Source: Pisciglobus halotolerans
GTDB lineage: Bacteria > Bacillota > Bacilli > Lactobacillales > Carnobacteriaceae
Direction: 5' to 3'
Length of the DNA: 45,036 nt
Assembly: GCF_900113675.1 (NCBI RefSeq)
Contig: NZ_FOQE01000018.1
Coordinates: 1 to 45,036 of the forward strand
This document shows positions 15,112 through 23,426 of this stretch, one piece after another. The translations under genes were made by a program, and so were the position numbers. The notes beneath the pieces were generated by a model that was not told the origin of the DNA, did no database searches, and saw only the letters and a program-made list of their open reading frames with translations. The stretch's first letter is position 1. Every line of letters starts with the position of its first letter.

Positions 15112-16425
15112 TTATTTTCTTTTCCGTGTGACGACACGAATCGGCGTGCCTTCAAAGTCAAAAGTATCACGAATCCGATTTTCTAAATAACGGGCATAAG
15201 AGAAATGCATCAGTTCAGGATCATTAACAAATACAACAAAAGTTGGTGGTTTAATCGCTACTTGTGTTGTGTAGTAAATTTTCAATCTTCTGCCTTTGTC
15301 TGTAGGCGTTGGATTCATCGCTACAGCATCTAAAATCACTTCGTTAAGCGTTGAAGACTGGATCCGCAGTTTTTGGTTGCGGCTTACTTTTTCAATCAAT
15401 GCAGGTAACTGATTGAGTCGTTGCTTGGTCAATGCTGAAACAAACAAAATAGGCGCATAGCTCAAATAAGCAAATTCATGTCGAATGTCTTCTTCAAACT
15501 TCTTCAGTGTGTTGGTATCCTTCTCAATGGCATCCCATTTATTGACTAGGATGATCACACCTTTACCAGCTTCATGTGCATAGCCGGCTACCTTTTTATC
15601 TTGCTCACGAATGCCTTCTTCAGCGTTCAACACCATCACGACCACATCGGAACGTTCAATCGCTCTTAAGGCTCTTAACACACTATATTTTTCAGTATTT
15701 TCGTAAACTTTTCCTTTTTTGCGGATCCCTGCTGTATCGATCATGACAAATTCTGATCCACTTGCAGCTGTAAAAGAAGTATCAATCGCATCACGAGTCG
15801 TTCCGGCTACATTTGAAACGATGACACGTTCTTCACCTAAAAGAGCATTGATCAAAGAAGATTTCCCTACATTTGGTCTTCCAATAAAGCTGAACTTAAT
15901 GATTGATTCATCTTCATCTGCTTCCTGTTCTGAAGGAAAATAACTAATAGCTTTATCTAAAAGATCTCCAAGTCCTAAACCATGACTTCCAGAAACAGGA
16001 TAAGGTTCTCCCAATCCAAGTGCGTAAAAATCAAAAATATCTGTTCTCATTTCTGGATTGTCTACCTTATTGACAGCCAATAAAACTGGTTTATTGCTGC
16101 GATATAACATTTGTGCAACTTGTTCATCTGCATCTGTTAATCTTTCTCTAACGCTTGTAATAAAGATAATAACATCAGCTTCTTCGATGGCAATTTCTGC
16201 TTGTTGTTTAATTTGTTCTAAAAATGGTTCATCACCGATATCGATCCCACCTGTATCGATGACACTAAATTCTTTCCCAAGCCATTCGGCCGGTGCATAA
16301 ATGCGGTCTCTTGTTACACCTGAGACGTCTTCCACGATTGAAATACGGTCACCGACAATACGGTTAAAAATGGTAGATTTTCCAACGTTTGGACGACCAA
16401 CAATGGCGATAACTGGTTTTGCCAT
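15112..16425 (-). CDS. der: Ribosome assembly GTPase Der (EngA)
   Basis: Essential double-GTPase acting in 50S subunit maturation. The first G domain has GRPNVGKST at 8-16, DTGG and NKVD. The second has GRPNVGKSS near 183-191, DTAG and NKWD. A C-terminal KH-like domain ends in basic residues (VVTRKRK). The length (437) is standard. The ribosome site GATAGGAGG precedes the ATG. It has its own promoter and is separated from the upstream S1-domain gene by a terminator. Confidence 0.98.
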   Translation of the reverse strand: MAKPVIAIVGRPNVGKSTIFNRIVGDRISIVEDVSGVTRDRIYAPAEWLGKEFSVIDTGGIDIGDEPFLEQIKQQAEIAIEEADVIIFITSVRERLTDADEQVAQMLYRSNKPVLLAVNKVDNPEMRTDIFDFYALGLGEPYPVSGSHGLGLGDLLDKAISYFPSEQEADEDESIIKFSFIGRPNVGKSSLINALLGEERVIVSNVAGTTRDAIDTSFTAASGSEFVMIDTAGIRKKGKVYENTEKYSVLRALRAIERSDVVVMVLNAEEGIREQDKKVAGYAHEAGKGVIILVNKWDAIEKDTNTLKKFEEDIRHEFAYLSYAPILFVSALTKQRLNQLPALIEKVSRNQKLRIQSSTLNEVILDAVAMNPTPTDKGRRLKIYYTTQVAIKPPTFVVFVNDPELMHFSYARYLENRIRDTFDFEGTPIRVVTRKRK

Positions 16426-16461
16426 AATGGTTGCCTCCTATCTTAAAAATTTCCTTATCTT

Positions 16462-16490
16462 AGTTTATGCAACTTGTTACAAACTTGCAA
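16462..16490 (-). promoter_or_regulatory. Promoter of der
   Basis: Minus strand: TTGCAA (16490-16485), 17 bases, TAAACT (16467-16462). It lies about 37 bases before the der ATG. Confidence 0.7.
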
Positions 16491-16574
16491 CTCTTTTTTG
16501 TCTTATTCCCTTATAAATGAAAAAAAATTGTCACTTTTCCTATATAAATCTTTTTTATTTTGCTTTTTTTTAGG

Positions 16575-16607
16575 TTGCCAATCATTTTATGAACGCATTC
16601 ATGGCAA
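16575..16607. repeat. Nested inverted repeat between der and the S1-domain gene
   Basis: TTGCCA (16575-16580) pairs with TGGCAA (16602-16607). Inside it TGAA and TTCA pair around CGCA. There is no T-run, so it is not a standard terminator. It may be a protein-binding dyad or an RNA structure in the der upstream region. Confidence 0.4.
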
Positions 16608-16643
16608 TTCCCATCATCTTTTTAAAATGAGCTTTAAGTCACC

Positions 16644-16687
16644 AAAAAAAGAGGGATGCAGCACCTATAACGGAACCACATGCCCTC
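16644..16687 (-). terminator. Terminator of the S1-domain gene
   Basis: Minus strand: GAGGG-C-ATG pairs with CAT-CCCTC and is followed by TTTTTTT. A small AGTGC/GCACT hairpin lies just before it. Together they separate the S1-domain gene from der. Confidence 0.7.
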
Positions 16688-16799
16688 AAACTAGAAGTGC
16701 TTTTAGCACTACATTCTTTTATGCTAATGTTTAGCTCGTGTTAAAAGTTATAACAAGCTTTGTTTCCTGCTCCAACTAGTTTATCTGACAGAAAACTGA

Positions 16800-18032
16800 T
16801 TATTTTTCTTCGTCAGAAGATTCATCTGATAAATCAGATAGTTGGTCGCCGATTAAATCGCCTAAAGTAAACCCTGTTTCTTCTTCATCAAGCTCGACTG
16901 GTGCTTTAGTTTCAGGTTTTCTTTCTTGCTTACGTTCAGGTCTTTCTTCCAAAGCTTTGATACTTAATGACAAACGTTGTTCATCTGGGTTAACGCTCAA
17001 TACTTTCACTTTGATTTGATCTCCTACTGATAAAACTTCATGAGGAGTAGCAATGTGATTATGTGAAATTTGAGAAATGTGAACGAGACCTTCAACGCCT
17101 GGGAAAACTTCTACAAAAGCGCCAAAACTAGTCAAACGTTTAACCGTTCCTTCAAGCACTGTTCCTTCAGGAGCACGTTCTTCAATGTTTTCCCAAGGTC
17201 CAGGAAGTGTATCTTTAATAGATAATGAAATGCGGCCTTCTTCTTTATCTACTGATAAGATTTTAACATTGACTTCTTCACCGACAGTTAGAACATCTGA
17301 AGGATGGTTAACATGTTCATATGAAATTTGAGAAATATGAACCAATCCGTCTACTCCGCCTAGATCGATGAATGCACCGAAGTTCGTTAAGCGAGCAACT
17401 GTTCCTGTAACCGTTTCTCCTTCAACTAAACGTTCTAATGCTTCTTCTTTTTTCGCTTCGTTTTCTTGTTCTACAACTGCTTTGTGAGAAAGAATCAAGC
17501 GATTTTCACTTGGTTCGATTTCAATGATTTTAAAGGATAATGTTTTACCTTTATAAGCAGAGAAATCATCAACATAATGAACTTCTACCATAGAAGCAGG
17601 TACAAATCCACGTACACCCACATCAACAACCAAGCCGCCTTTTACAACATTTGTAACAGGTGCTTCGATGATGCGGCCTTCTTCATAATCATTTTGGATA
17701 TTTTCCCAAACTTTTTTAGCATCAATACGGCGTTTAGACAACAAGTAGCTGCCATTTTCTTTATCCTTGATTTCTTTGATAACAACCAAATCAAGTGTAT
17801 CGCCCACATTTACAACATCTGTCACTTTTTCAAAAGGAGATGCAGATAATTCATTGTGAGGAATTACACCTTCAAGACCGCCACCCAATCCAACGATTGC
17901 TTGTTTATTTTCGTCGATGGCCAATACTTCTCCTTGGACAACATCGCCAATATTGATTTCTTCAACGTCTTTCATTACGTCAGACATTGATTGTTGTTCT
18001 TCTAATTCGTGCATATTTTCATTTTCAGTCAT
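16800..18032 (-). CDS. 30S ribosomal protein S1 homologue (four S1 domains)
   Basis: 410 residues with four S1 RNA-binding repeats: GDVVQGEVLAIDENKQAIV, the region GRIIEAPVTNVVKGGLVVDV, GETVTGTVARLTNFGAFIDL and GTVLEGTVKRLTSFGAFVEV. An acidic tail follows. Typical of the Firmicute YpfD/RpsA form, which is shorter than the six-domain proteobacterial S1. The role is probably mRNA binding and translation of some messages; it is not proven to be a ribosomal subunit in this group. The start is behind AGGAGGAAG. It follows cmk, the classical cmk-rpsA order. Confidence 0.93.
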   Translation of the reverse strand: MTENENMHELEEQQSMSDVMKDVEEINIGDVVQGEVLAIDENKQAIVGLGGGLEGVIPHNELSASPFEKVTDVVNVGDTLDLVVIKEIKDKENGSYLLSKRRIDAKKVWENIQNDYEEGRIIEAPVTNVVKGGLVVDVGVRGFVPASMVEVHYVDDFSAYKGKTLSFKIIEIEPSENRLILSHKAVVEQENEAKKEEALERLVEGETVTGTVARLTNFGAFIDLGGVDGLVHISQISYEHVNHPSDVLTVGEEVNVKILSVDKEEGRISLSIKDTLPGPWENIEERAPEGTVLEGTVKRLTSFGAFVEVFPGVEGLVHISQISHNHIATPHEVLSVGDQIKVKVLSVNPDEQRLSLSIKALEERPERKQERKPETKAPVELDEEETGFTLGDLIGDQLSDLSDESSDEEK

Positions 18033-18127
18033 CTTACTTCCTCCTATTAGCCAAATAAATCCTATATGTCTTATTCTAACGAATTTATTAAGATAATGCT
18101 ACCAAAACGGCTTTTTTATCTTGAAAT

Positions 18128-18808
18128 TTATTCTTGTTCTTGTTTTTTTTCAATGATTCCTTTAATTTTTTCAACAACTTCTAAAATGGAGAGATTCGTT
18201 GTATCGATCAAAATGGCATCTTCCGCTTGTACCAATGGAGATACTTGTCGATGAGCATCTTTATAATCCCGCTCTTCGATTTCTTTTTGCAAAACCAGCA
18301 GTGGTGTCTCGATCCCCTTTGATAGATTCTCTTTATAGCGACGTTCAGCTCTTTCTGCGGCACTGGCGACCATAAAAATTTTCACTTCGGCATTTGGTAA
18401 AACAGCTGTGCCGATATCTCGACCATCCATCACAACTCCGCCATCTTCAGCAATTTCTTGCTGGCGCCGAACAAGGTCTTCTCTAATTTTTTTATGAGCA
18501 GATACTGCTGAGACTTGGTTGGTAACGTCTGGTTGGCGAATCTCTTCCGTTACATCTTCGCCATTGACAAAGACGCTTTGCTGTTCTTTACCGGCCTTAA
18601 ATGAAATAGTCATTTCTTTTAGTAATGCCGCAAGAGCTTCTTCATTAGCCGGGTCTATATTCTTTTTTATTGCTGCATAGGTTAAAGATCTATACATCGC
18701 CCCTGTATCACAATAAATATAGTTCAAATCTTTTGCGATCAACTTGGCGATTGTGCTTTTTCCAGCCGAAGCTGGACCATCAATAGCGATTTTCAACTGA
18801 CTTACCAC
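18128..18808 (-). CDS. cmk: Cytidylate kinase
   Basis: Phosphorylates CMP and dCMP with ATP for pyrimidine nucleotide supply. The P-loop is GPASAGKST (11-19). Substrate-site motifs are [12 protein letters not shown] near 32-43 and DGRDIGT near 127-133. The 226-residue length fits. The start codon is GTG ([10 protein letters not shown]) with AGGAA upstream. It lies before the S1-domain gene and may share a transcript with it. Confidence 0.96.
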   Translation of the reverse strand: MVSQLKIAIDGPASAGKSTIAKLIAKDLNYIYCDTGAMYRSLTYAAIKKNIDPANEEALAALLKEMTISFKAGKEQQSVFVNGEDVTEEIRQPDVTNQVSAVSAHKKIREDLVRRQQEIAEDGGVVMDGRDIGTAVLPNAEVKIFMVASAAERAERRYKENLSKGIETPLLVLQKEIEERDYKDAHRQVSPLVQAEDAILIDTTNLSILEVVEKIKGIIEKKQEQE

Positions 18809-18896
18809 TTACATTCCTACTTTCCTATCTAAAAATGAATCAGAAAAGAATAACGAGTTGTCTATTCTTCTTTGATCACTATCATCATTATACACG

Positions 18897-18926
18897 AAAA
18901 AGCTGAGAGATTTATCCCAGCTTTTT
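18897..18926 (-). terminator. Terminator of the LysM-protein gene
   Basis: AAAAAGCTG and CAGCTTTTT pair around a 12-base loop, directly after the LysM gene stop. The minus-strand T-run is at the stem base. Confidence 0.82.
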
Positions 18927-18934
18927 GTTTTTGT

Positions 18935-19639
18935 TTATTTTACAGTAAGTACCGTGCCTACGCTGACATTGTCACTAGATAACCCATTTAAAGCTTTCAA
19001 TTCATCGGTTGTCATATTGTGATTCAACGCAATACGATAAAGATTGTCTCCAGCTTTAACAGTGTAAGTAGAGCCAGATTGTTCTTCTTTTTTTGTTTTT
19101 TCAGTTGTTTCAGGTTGTTTTTTTTCACTTTTAGAAGTTGTTTCTGTAGTTTCTTTCTTAGGTTCTTCTTGTGTCACTTTTTTAGTTTCTTTTTTAGGTT
19201 CTGTTTGTGTATTTTCTTTATTCTTAGCTTTTTGAGTATCTTCAGCTTTTTCTGCCACTTTTGTTTCTTCTGATGCTACACTGCTTTCCTCTTTAGATTC
19301 TTCAGAAGACGCTTGGCTAGATATGTCTGATGCTGCTGAACTTATCGATTCACTACTTGCGCTACTACTTTCATTTTGAGTGATTACGATACTGTCATCA
19401 GGATCAAGTGATTGATCTGCTTTGCTTGTATTACTTGAATACCACAAATAGACACTAGTAGGTAAAATAATAAAGAGGGCCAAAAAAATGACAAGCGATG
19501 TCATAACTGGAGACACACTATTAGCGGCTTTTTTACGTTCCGTTCGAGAGTAGTTCTTGTTTACATCTTCTTCATCATCAAATTTACGCGACCATAATTC
19601 CTCTTTCTCGTGTACTTTTTTTGATTTTCTTCTCCCCAT
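18935..19639 (-). CDS. Membrane-anchored LysM-domain protein (YpbE-like)
   Basis: 234 residues: a basic cytoplasmic N-terminus (RRKSKKVHEKEE), one membrane segment near 47-67 (VMTSLVIFLALFIILPTSVY), then a long low-complexity Ser/Glu/Lys/Thr linker. One C-terminal LysM domain follows (about 189-234, YTVKAGDNLYRIALNHNMTT). LysM binds peptidoglycan or chitin-like glycans, so the protein likely spans from membrane to cell wall. No hydrolase domain is present. Bacillus carries ypbE next to recS and ypbB, matching this order. The ribosome site AAAGGAGGGG is strong. Confidence 0.9.
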   Translation of the reverse strand: MGRRKSKKVHEKEELWSRKFDDEEDVNKNYSRTERKKAANSVSPVMTSLVIFLALFIILPTSVYLWYSSNTSKADQSLDPDDSIVITQNESSSASSESISSAASDISSQASSEESKEESSVASEETKVAEKAEDTQKAKNKENTQTEPKKETKKVTQEEPKKETTETTSKSEKKQPETTEKTKKEEQSGSTYTVKAGDNLYRIALNHNMTTDELKALNGLSSDNVSVGTVLTVK

Positions 19640-19697
19640 ATCATACCCCTCCTTTCCGAGTTCAGCATCATTATATCACATGCTTTAGTGGTTTTCC

Positions 19698-21146
19698 TTA
19701 AAAATATGAAAACAAAAAGAGCGCATTAAAACTTTTTTGCCAATTTTTTGTCACTTCTTTTGCCTTTTTTTCTTTTGTCTTCATTGTTTTTTCAAAATCT
19801 GTCCAGTCAATGCTGCAAGAAGAACAACAATTTTCGGTGGTTTCCATAGCTCTTTCTCCAAAGTAATGTAATAGAAACGCTCTTTTGCAGTCTTTGGTCT
19901 CGCTATACTGTATCATATAGCTCAATTGTTCTTCTTTGATCCTTTTTCGTTCCATAACTGTTTGATAAGCAGTTTGTTGGTCTATATGCTGATCAACAAA
20001 GTAAGCAGCCATACGTTTTTGAATCTCGTTTGCATCTAGAAGCTGCATATTTTGTTTGCGGTAAGCCCAATCAATCATCTTTCTCGTCGGTAGTGATTCA
20101 TCTTGAAAATACTTTTGAATAGCATAGTCGCCCGATTCATAGAACAATACAGCAATGCTTTTTTTGCCATCTCTGCCTGCTCTTCCGATTTCTTGAAGAT
20201 AGTCTTCAGGACTTGCTGGTAGATGATAATGCAGGACATAACGAATATTATTCTTGTTGATGCCCATTCCAAAAGCACTTGTCGCACAAATAATATCGAT
20301 GTCATCTCGAATAAATTGTTGCTGAATTTTAATTTTATCAGCTGAATCTATGTCTGAGTGATAACTCTCTGCATAAAAAGAAGTCTGTTGATTTATTTTC
20401 TCAGCCATCTCATCTGCTGCTGCTTTGCTAGAAAAGTAAATGATTCCCGGCGGTTCAAGAAATGCAACTTTTTCCAATACTTGTTCATCTTTGTTCTGGT
20501 CACAGTGGATCACATCCAATACGATATTTGGACGATCTACAGAATAAACGATTTCTTGAAAAGGCTCTTTTTCAAGGTCCAGACTAGAAAGTATTTCTTT
20601 CCTTACACGTTTCGTTGCCGTAGCTGTCAATGCCATTGTTAGCGGAGAACCGAGCTGCTTTCGAGCCCAACCTAAGTGAAGATAATCTAGTCGGAAGTCC
20701 ATTCCCCATTGTGAGATACAATGCGCTTCATCCACTACAAAAAGGGCTATGTTTTGTTTTTTTAAGGCGCGCATCACTTTTTCTTGTTGAAGCATTTCAG
20801 GAGATAAATAGATAAATTTGTAAATAGAAAGATGATCTAATAAATACTTTTTCTCTTCATTAGAGAGCAGACTATTTAATGCAACTACCCTTTTTTCACC
20901 CTTTTGTTTCATTTGCTCTACTTGATCCTGCATCAAAGACAGTAAAGGAGATATCACAAGTACTTTCCCCTCTAAACAATATCCGCTCAGTTGATAGCAG
21001 ATTGATTTTCCAGTCCCTGTTGGCAACATCACCAAGGTATGATCGCCGTTTAAAGCAGCTTCAATCGCTTCTTGCTGTCCTTCGCGAAACTCAGGATAGC
21101 CAAACTTCACCTGCAACAATTTTTTTAACTGTTCTTCTCTATACAT
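19698..21146 (-). CDS. recS: RecQ-family DNA helicase (short, RecS type)
   Basis: 3'-5' superfamily 2 helicase, 482 residues. Walker A LPTGTGKS (41-48), DEAH (139-142), GIIYFSSKAAADEM and ATSAFGMGINK with YLQEIGRAGRDGK. The zinc-binding end has a Cys in CKRAFLLHYFGE and a CCSSC group. There is no HRDC domain; the reading ends shortly after the zinc region, as in Bacillus RecS. Its ATG lies inside the end of the upstream ypbB gene (8-base overlap), so translation is probably coupled. Role: repair or restart of stalled forks. Confidence 0.93.
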   Translation of the reverse strand: MYREEQLKKLLQVKFGYPEFREGQQEAIEAALNGDHTLVMLPTGTGKSICYQLSGYCLEGKVLVISPLLSLMQDQVEQMKQKGEKRVVALNSLLSNEEKKYLLDHLSIYKFIYLSPEMLQQEKVMRALKKQNIALFVVDEAHCISQWGMDFRLDYLHLGWARKQLGSPLTMALTATATKRVRKEILSSLDLEKEPFQEIVYSVDRPNIVLDVIHCDQNKDEQVLEKVAFLEPPGIIYFSSKAAADEMAEKINQQTSFYAESYHSDIDSADKIKIQQQFIRDDIDIICATSAFGMGINKNNIRYVLHYHLPASPEDYLQEIGRAGRDGKKSIAVLFYESGDYAIQKYFQDESLPTRKMIDWAYRKQNMQLLDANEIQKRMAAYFVDQHIDQQTAYQTVMERKRIKEEQLSYMIQYSETKDCKRAFLLHYFGERAMETTENCCSSCSIDWTDFEKTMKTKEKKAKEVTKNWQKSFNALFLFSYF

Positions 21147-22209
21147 GTTTCTTTAACCTCTCTATTTGAACTAAACGATACCAAAGAAATGGTAATTCTG
21201 AAAAGGATTCCTTCACTTGAGCAAAGGATAAATCTTTTTCTTTTTCTAAGATTTTATTTAGTTTCTCATATATGGATGTTGGAATATTATTTAAAAACTG
21301 TTCTTGTTCGCAAATGATCGCCAATTCGATGATATGTTCTGAAACGGTACTGTTTTTTAAATTTCTCCTAGAAGCTATTTCATCGAGCGCATAGCCTTTT
21401 TCTAAATAGTTTTTTGTTAGCTGCACACTTTTACCCAAGCCATAAGGATAAAGAGACTGTTCCTCTTGAATGATGCTGTACAGCAGAGGAAAAGTTGCGG
21501 GTCTCTTGTCTATATTGAGAAGGAAGACGTAGTAGCTGTCCAGTATTTGAAGTTCAATCTCCATCGATTCTTTTTTGCTTTGGTAAGCCAATTGGTTTCT
21601 AGTTTGTCCGACTTGAGTATGTCCAGTCATCGTCAAAACGATTTGTTGTGCACTATCCATTGCTAATTGATCTAACAGCTGACCCCATTCTTCCCCAAAT
21701 GCTAGCGCCAATTCCTGTCGCTCAATGTTTTGTTTTTGAAGCCATTGTTTCACCCATAATTGAAGAAAATAATCTCTTTCGATCGGTATGTACGTTCTAT
21801 TATGATAGCGTAGTTCCGAAAAGACTTGGATCAAAAATAAACTCTTTTTTTGAAAATTCATTAGGAGTTTGCCTTTTTTTAAATGTTCTAAAGCAGTTGG
21901 CTTATAGTGAGTCTTAAAATAAGCTTCAACTGCTTCTTTTCCTTCTTGTGTTAGTATCAAATCCTCTTTTTCGGAAGATGCATAAGCTACATAGTTCTTT
22001 AGGAGATATTGTTGAACGGCTTGATCATATTGTTGTTTTTCTAAAGAAGGAAACAACCCAAAAACAGGCGTCAATTGAGTTTCTAATGCTTTATACAGCA
22101 TGGAAGCCGTTCTTTTGCCTTTTAAAATATAAAACAAACTCGTTGCTTTTATAGGAAGATCCTTCAGCAATGAAAGAATAAAATAATCTAAATAGGAAAG
22201 TGTCTTCAC
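21139..22209 (-). CDS. YpbB-like helicase-partner protein
   Basis: 356 residues, predicted soluble and largely helical. The C-terminus carries a helix-turn-helix of the HTH_40/RecQ-associated type: LEKGYALDEIASRRNLKNST then VSEHIIELA, near 267-296. In Bacillus ypbB is immediately upstream of recS; here the genes overlap by 8 bases, which argues for a shared task. The biochemical function is unknown. The start is GTG 22209 with AAGGTGA upstream. Confidence 0.85.
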   Translation of the reverse strand: MKTLSYLDYFILSLLKDLPIKATSLFYILKGKRTASMLYKALETQLTPVFGLFPSLEKQQYDQAVQQYLLKNYVAYASSEKEDLILTQEGKEAVEAYFKTHYKPTALEHLKKGKLLMNFQKKSLFLIQVFSELRYHNRTYIPIERDYFLQLWVKQWLQKQNIERQELALAFGEEWGQLLDQLAMDSAQQIVLTMTGHTQVGQTRNQLAYQSKKESMEIELQILDSYYVFLLNIDKRPATFPLLYSIIQEEQSLYPYGLGKSVQLTKNYLEKGYALDEIASRRNLKNSTVSEHIIELAIICEQEQFLNNIPTSIYEKLNKILEKEKDLSFAQVKESFSELPFLWYRLVQIERLKKHV

Positions 22210-22333
22210 TGTTGTTCACCTTATCTTTGCTTCTTAAACATTATTTTGTCGTTTCTTCTCCTCTTTACTATACCAGAAATAGCACCTTTTCTGTTATTTT
22301 TCGTCAACATTCATAGATTTTTCAATAAAATCC

Positions 22334-22374
22334 AAAAGGAGCCAAGGATGAATATAGTCTCCTTGGCTCCTTTT
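22334..22374. terminator. Strong terminator after ribU
   Basis: 15-bp perfect stem (AAAAGGAGCCAAGGA with TCCTTGGCTCCTTTT) with an 11-base loop. It lies between ribU and the ypbB start. The A/T flanks would allow function in both directions. Confidence 0.9.
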
Positions 22375-22393
22375 ATTAGAATCTTCCTCTTCT

Positions 22394-22433
22394 AACGTTG
22401 TAGAGAAATTTCTTCCGGTCGATAGGCTACTGA
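22394..22433 (+). repeat. Dispersed intergenic repeat, copy near ribU
   Basis: This 40-base stretch matches the minus strand of 40364-40404 at 36 positions, with four differences that are all transitions and one 1-base gap. Shared cores are AACGTTG, AGAAATTTC, TCGAT and GGCTACTGA. Both copies lie close to an intrinsic terminator. Function unknown. Confidence 0.6.
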
Positions 22434-22527
22434 AATTTCTAGAAATAGGATTCTAACGGGTTTAGCATTAAAAAAATGTTTTTTTACTGATCAAGGTTAT
22501 ATATTGTATAACCCTTTATTATTTTTC

Positions 22528-23112
22528 TTAAGCTCTGCAATGGTTTGGGTTAGTTTGATTGCGTTCGATCCAAGGCTCAAGTTTGACGAATAACACAACG
22601 AATACCGTGCTGATGATCAAGCCTTTTATTAGATTAAATGGTACGATTCCAAGAATAAGATAATCGAAAATCGGGCCCACATCCAAGTTGAAAACAAGCG
22701 CATAAAGTGGCAATAGAACAAAGTAATTTAGAAGCGTTAGCACTGCTGTCAATGAGAGAGTACCTGCCAATCCTCCTAAAGCCATTTCTTTAAGGGCTGT
22801 TCCTTTTGAACGCATCACATAGTAAATCGGCAGAGCGTAGCAGATGGAAGCAATAAAGCTAGCTGTATCTCCTATTGGAAATCCGGCGTCTCCTCCTGTC
22901 TGCACATAATGCAAAATGGAGCGGACAAAAGCAACACCGATGCCGCCAGAAGGACCAAATAAAAACATACCGATCAAAATTGGCAGATCACTAAAATCAA
23001 TCTTTAAAAAGGACAGCCCTGGAATGATTGGAAAAGCAAAGTTCATGATCACAGCTGCCAAAGCACCTAACATTGCAACACCTATCATTTTTTTCGTATT
23101 TCTTTTTTGCAT
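22528..23112 (-). CDS. ribU: Riboflavin transporter substrate-binding subunit (ECF S-component)
   Basis: A 194-residue integral membrane protein with about six membrane segments. It has the RibU pattern LSFLKIDFSDLPILIGMFLFGP near 33-54. It binds riboflavin and works with the energy-coupling EcfA/A'/T module, which is encoded elsewhere. The FMN riboswitch upstream gives independent support for the substrate. The start is ATG 23112 behind AGGAGG. It is monocistronic, ended by the terminator at 22334-22374. Confidence 0.95.
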   Translation of the reverse strand: MQKRNTKKMIGVAMLGALAAVIMNFAFPIIPGLSFLKIDFSDLPILIGMFLFGPSGGIGVAFVRSILHYVQTGGDAGFPIGDTASFIASICYALPIYYVMRSKGTALKEMALGGLAGTLSLTAVLTLLNYFVLLPLYALVFNLDVGPIFDYLILGIVPFNLIKGLIISTVFVVLFVKLEPWIERNQTNPNHCRA

Positions 23113-23164
23113 AAAAAATCCTCCTAAAAGGATCCATCAGCAAGAGGGATTGAAGTTTATTAAA

Positions 23165-23210
23165 AATGCTCCGTCTGACTTTTCTCCAGAGAAAAATCAA
23201 ACAGAGCATT
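23165..23210 (-). terminator. Riboswitch-controlled terminator before ribU
   Basis: Minus strand: AATGCTCTGTTTGA pairs with TCAGACGGAGCATT (G-U pairs allowed) and is followed by TTTTAA. It lies between the FMN aptamer and the ribU ribosome site, so FMN binding should favour this stem and stop transcription. Confidence 0.85.
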
Positions 23211-23235
23211 GAATACAAAATATTCAAATAAACTC

Positions 23236-23357
23236 TATCTTCTTTATCCAGACTGTACTGTCGGTACTGGAATTTCACCAGTTCAGCCTCCTAAAAAATA
23301 GTCAGCTCGTGGACTTTACCACCGGTCGGGAATTGCACCCTGCCCCTGAAGACGAAT
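23236..23357 (-). ncRNA. FMN riboswitch (RFN element)
   Basis: The minus strand shows the RFN core blocks in order: CTTCAGGGGCAGGGTG, AATTCCCGACCGGTGGTAAA, GTCCACGAGCTG, GGTGAAATTCCAGTACCGAC and ACAGTCTGGATAAAGAAG. The first and last blocks close the multibranch junction. It senses flavin mononucleotide and controls ribU through the terminator downstream. Confidence 0.97.
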
Positions 23358-23384
23358 CATTATTTATATTATTTTTACGTATCT

Positions 23385-23413
23385 ATTATACAGGTAAACG
23401 AACTAAGATGCAA
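23385..23413 (-). promoter_or_regulatory. Promoter of the FMN riboswitch-ribU transcript
   Basis: Minus strand: TTGCAT (23413-23408), 17 bases, TATAAT (23390-23385) with TG just before the -10. Transcription starts about 20 bases before the aptamer. Confidence 0.88.
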
Positions 23414-23426
23414 CTACTTTTATATC

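Noticed and set aside
19019-19273. Phe/Cys-rich reading opposite the LysM-protein gene
   Set aside because: It mirrors the Ser/Glu/Lys low-complexity linker of the real gene; the composition is an artefact.
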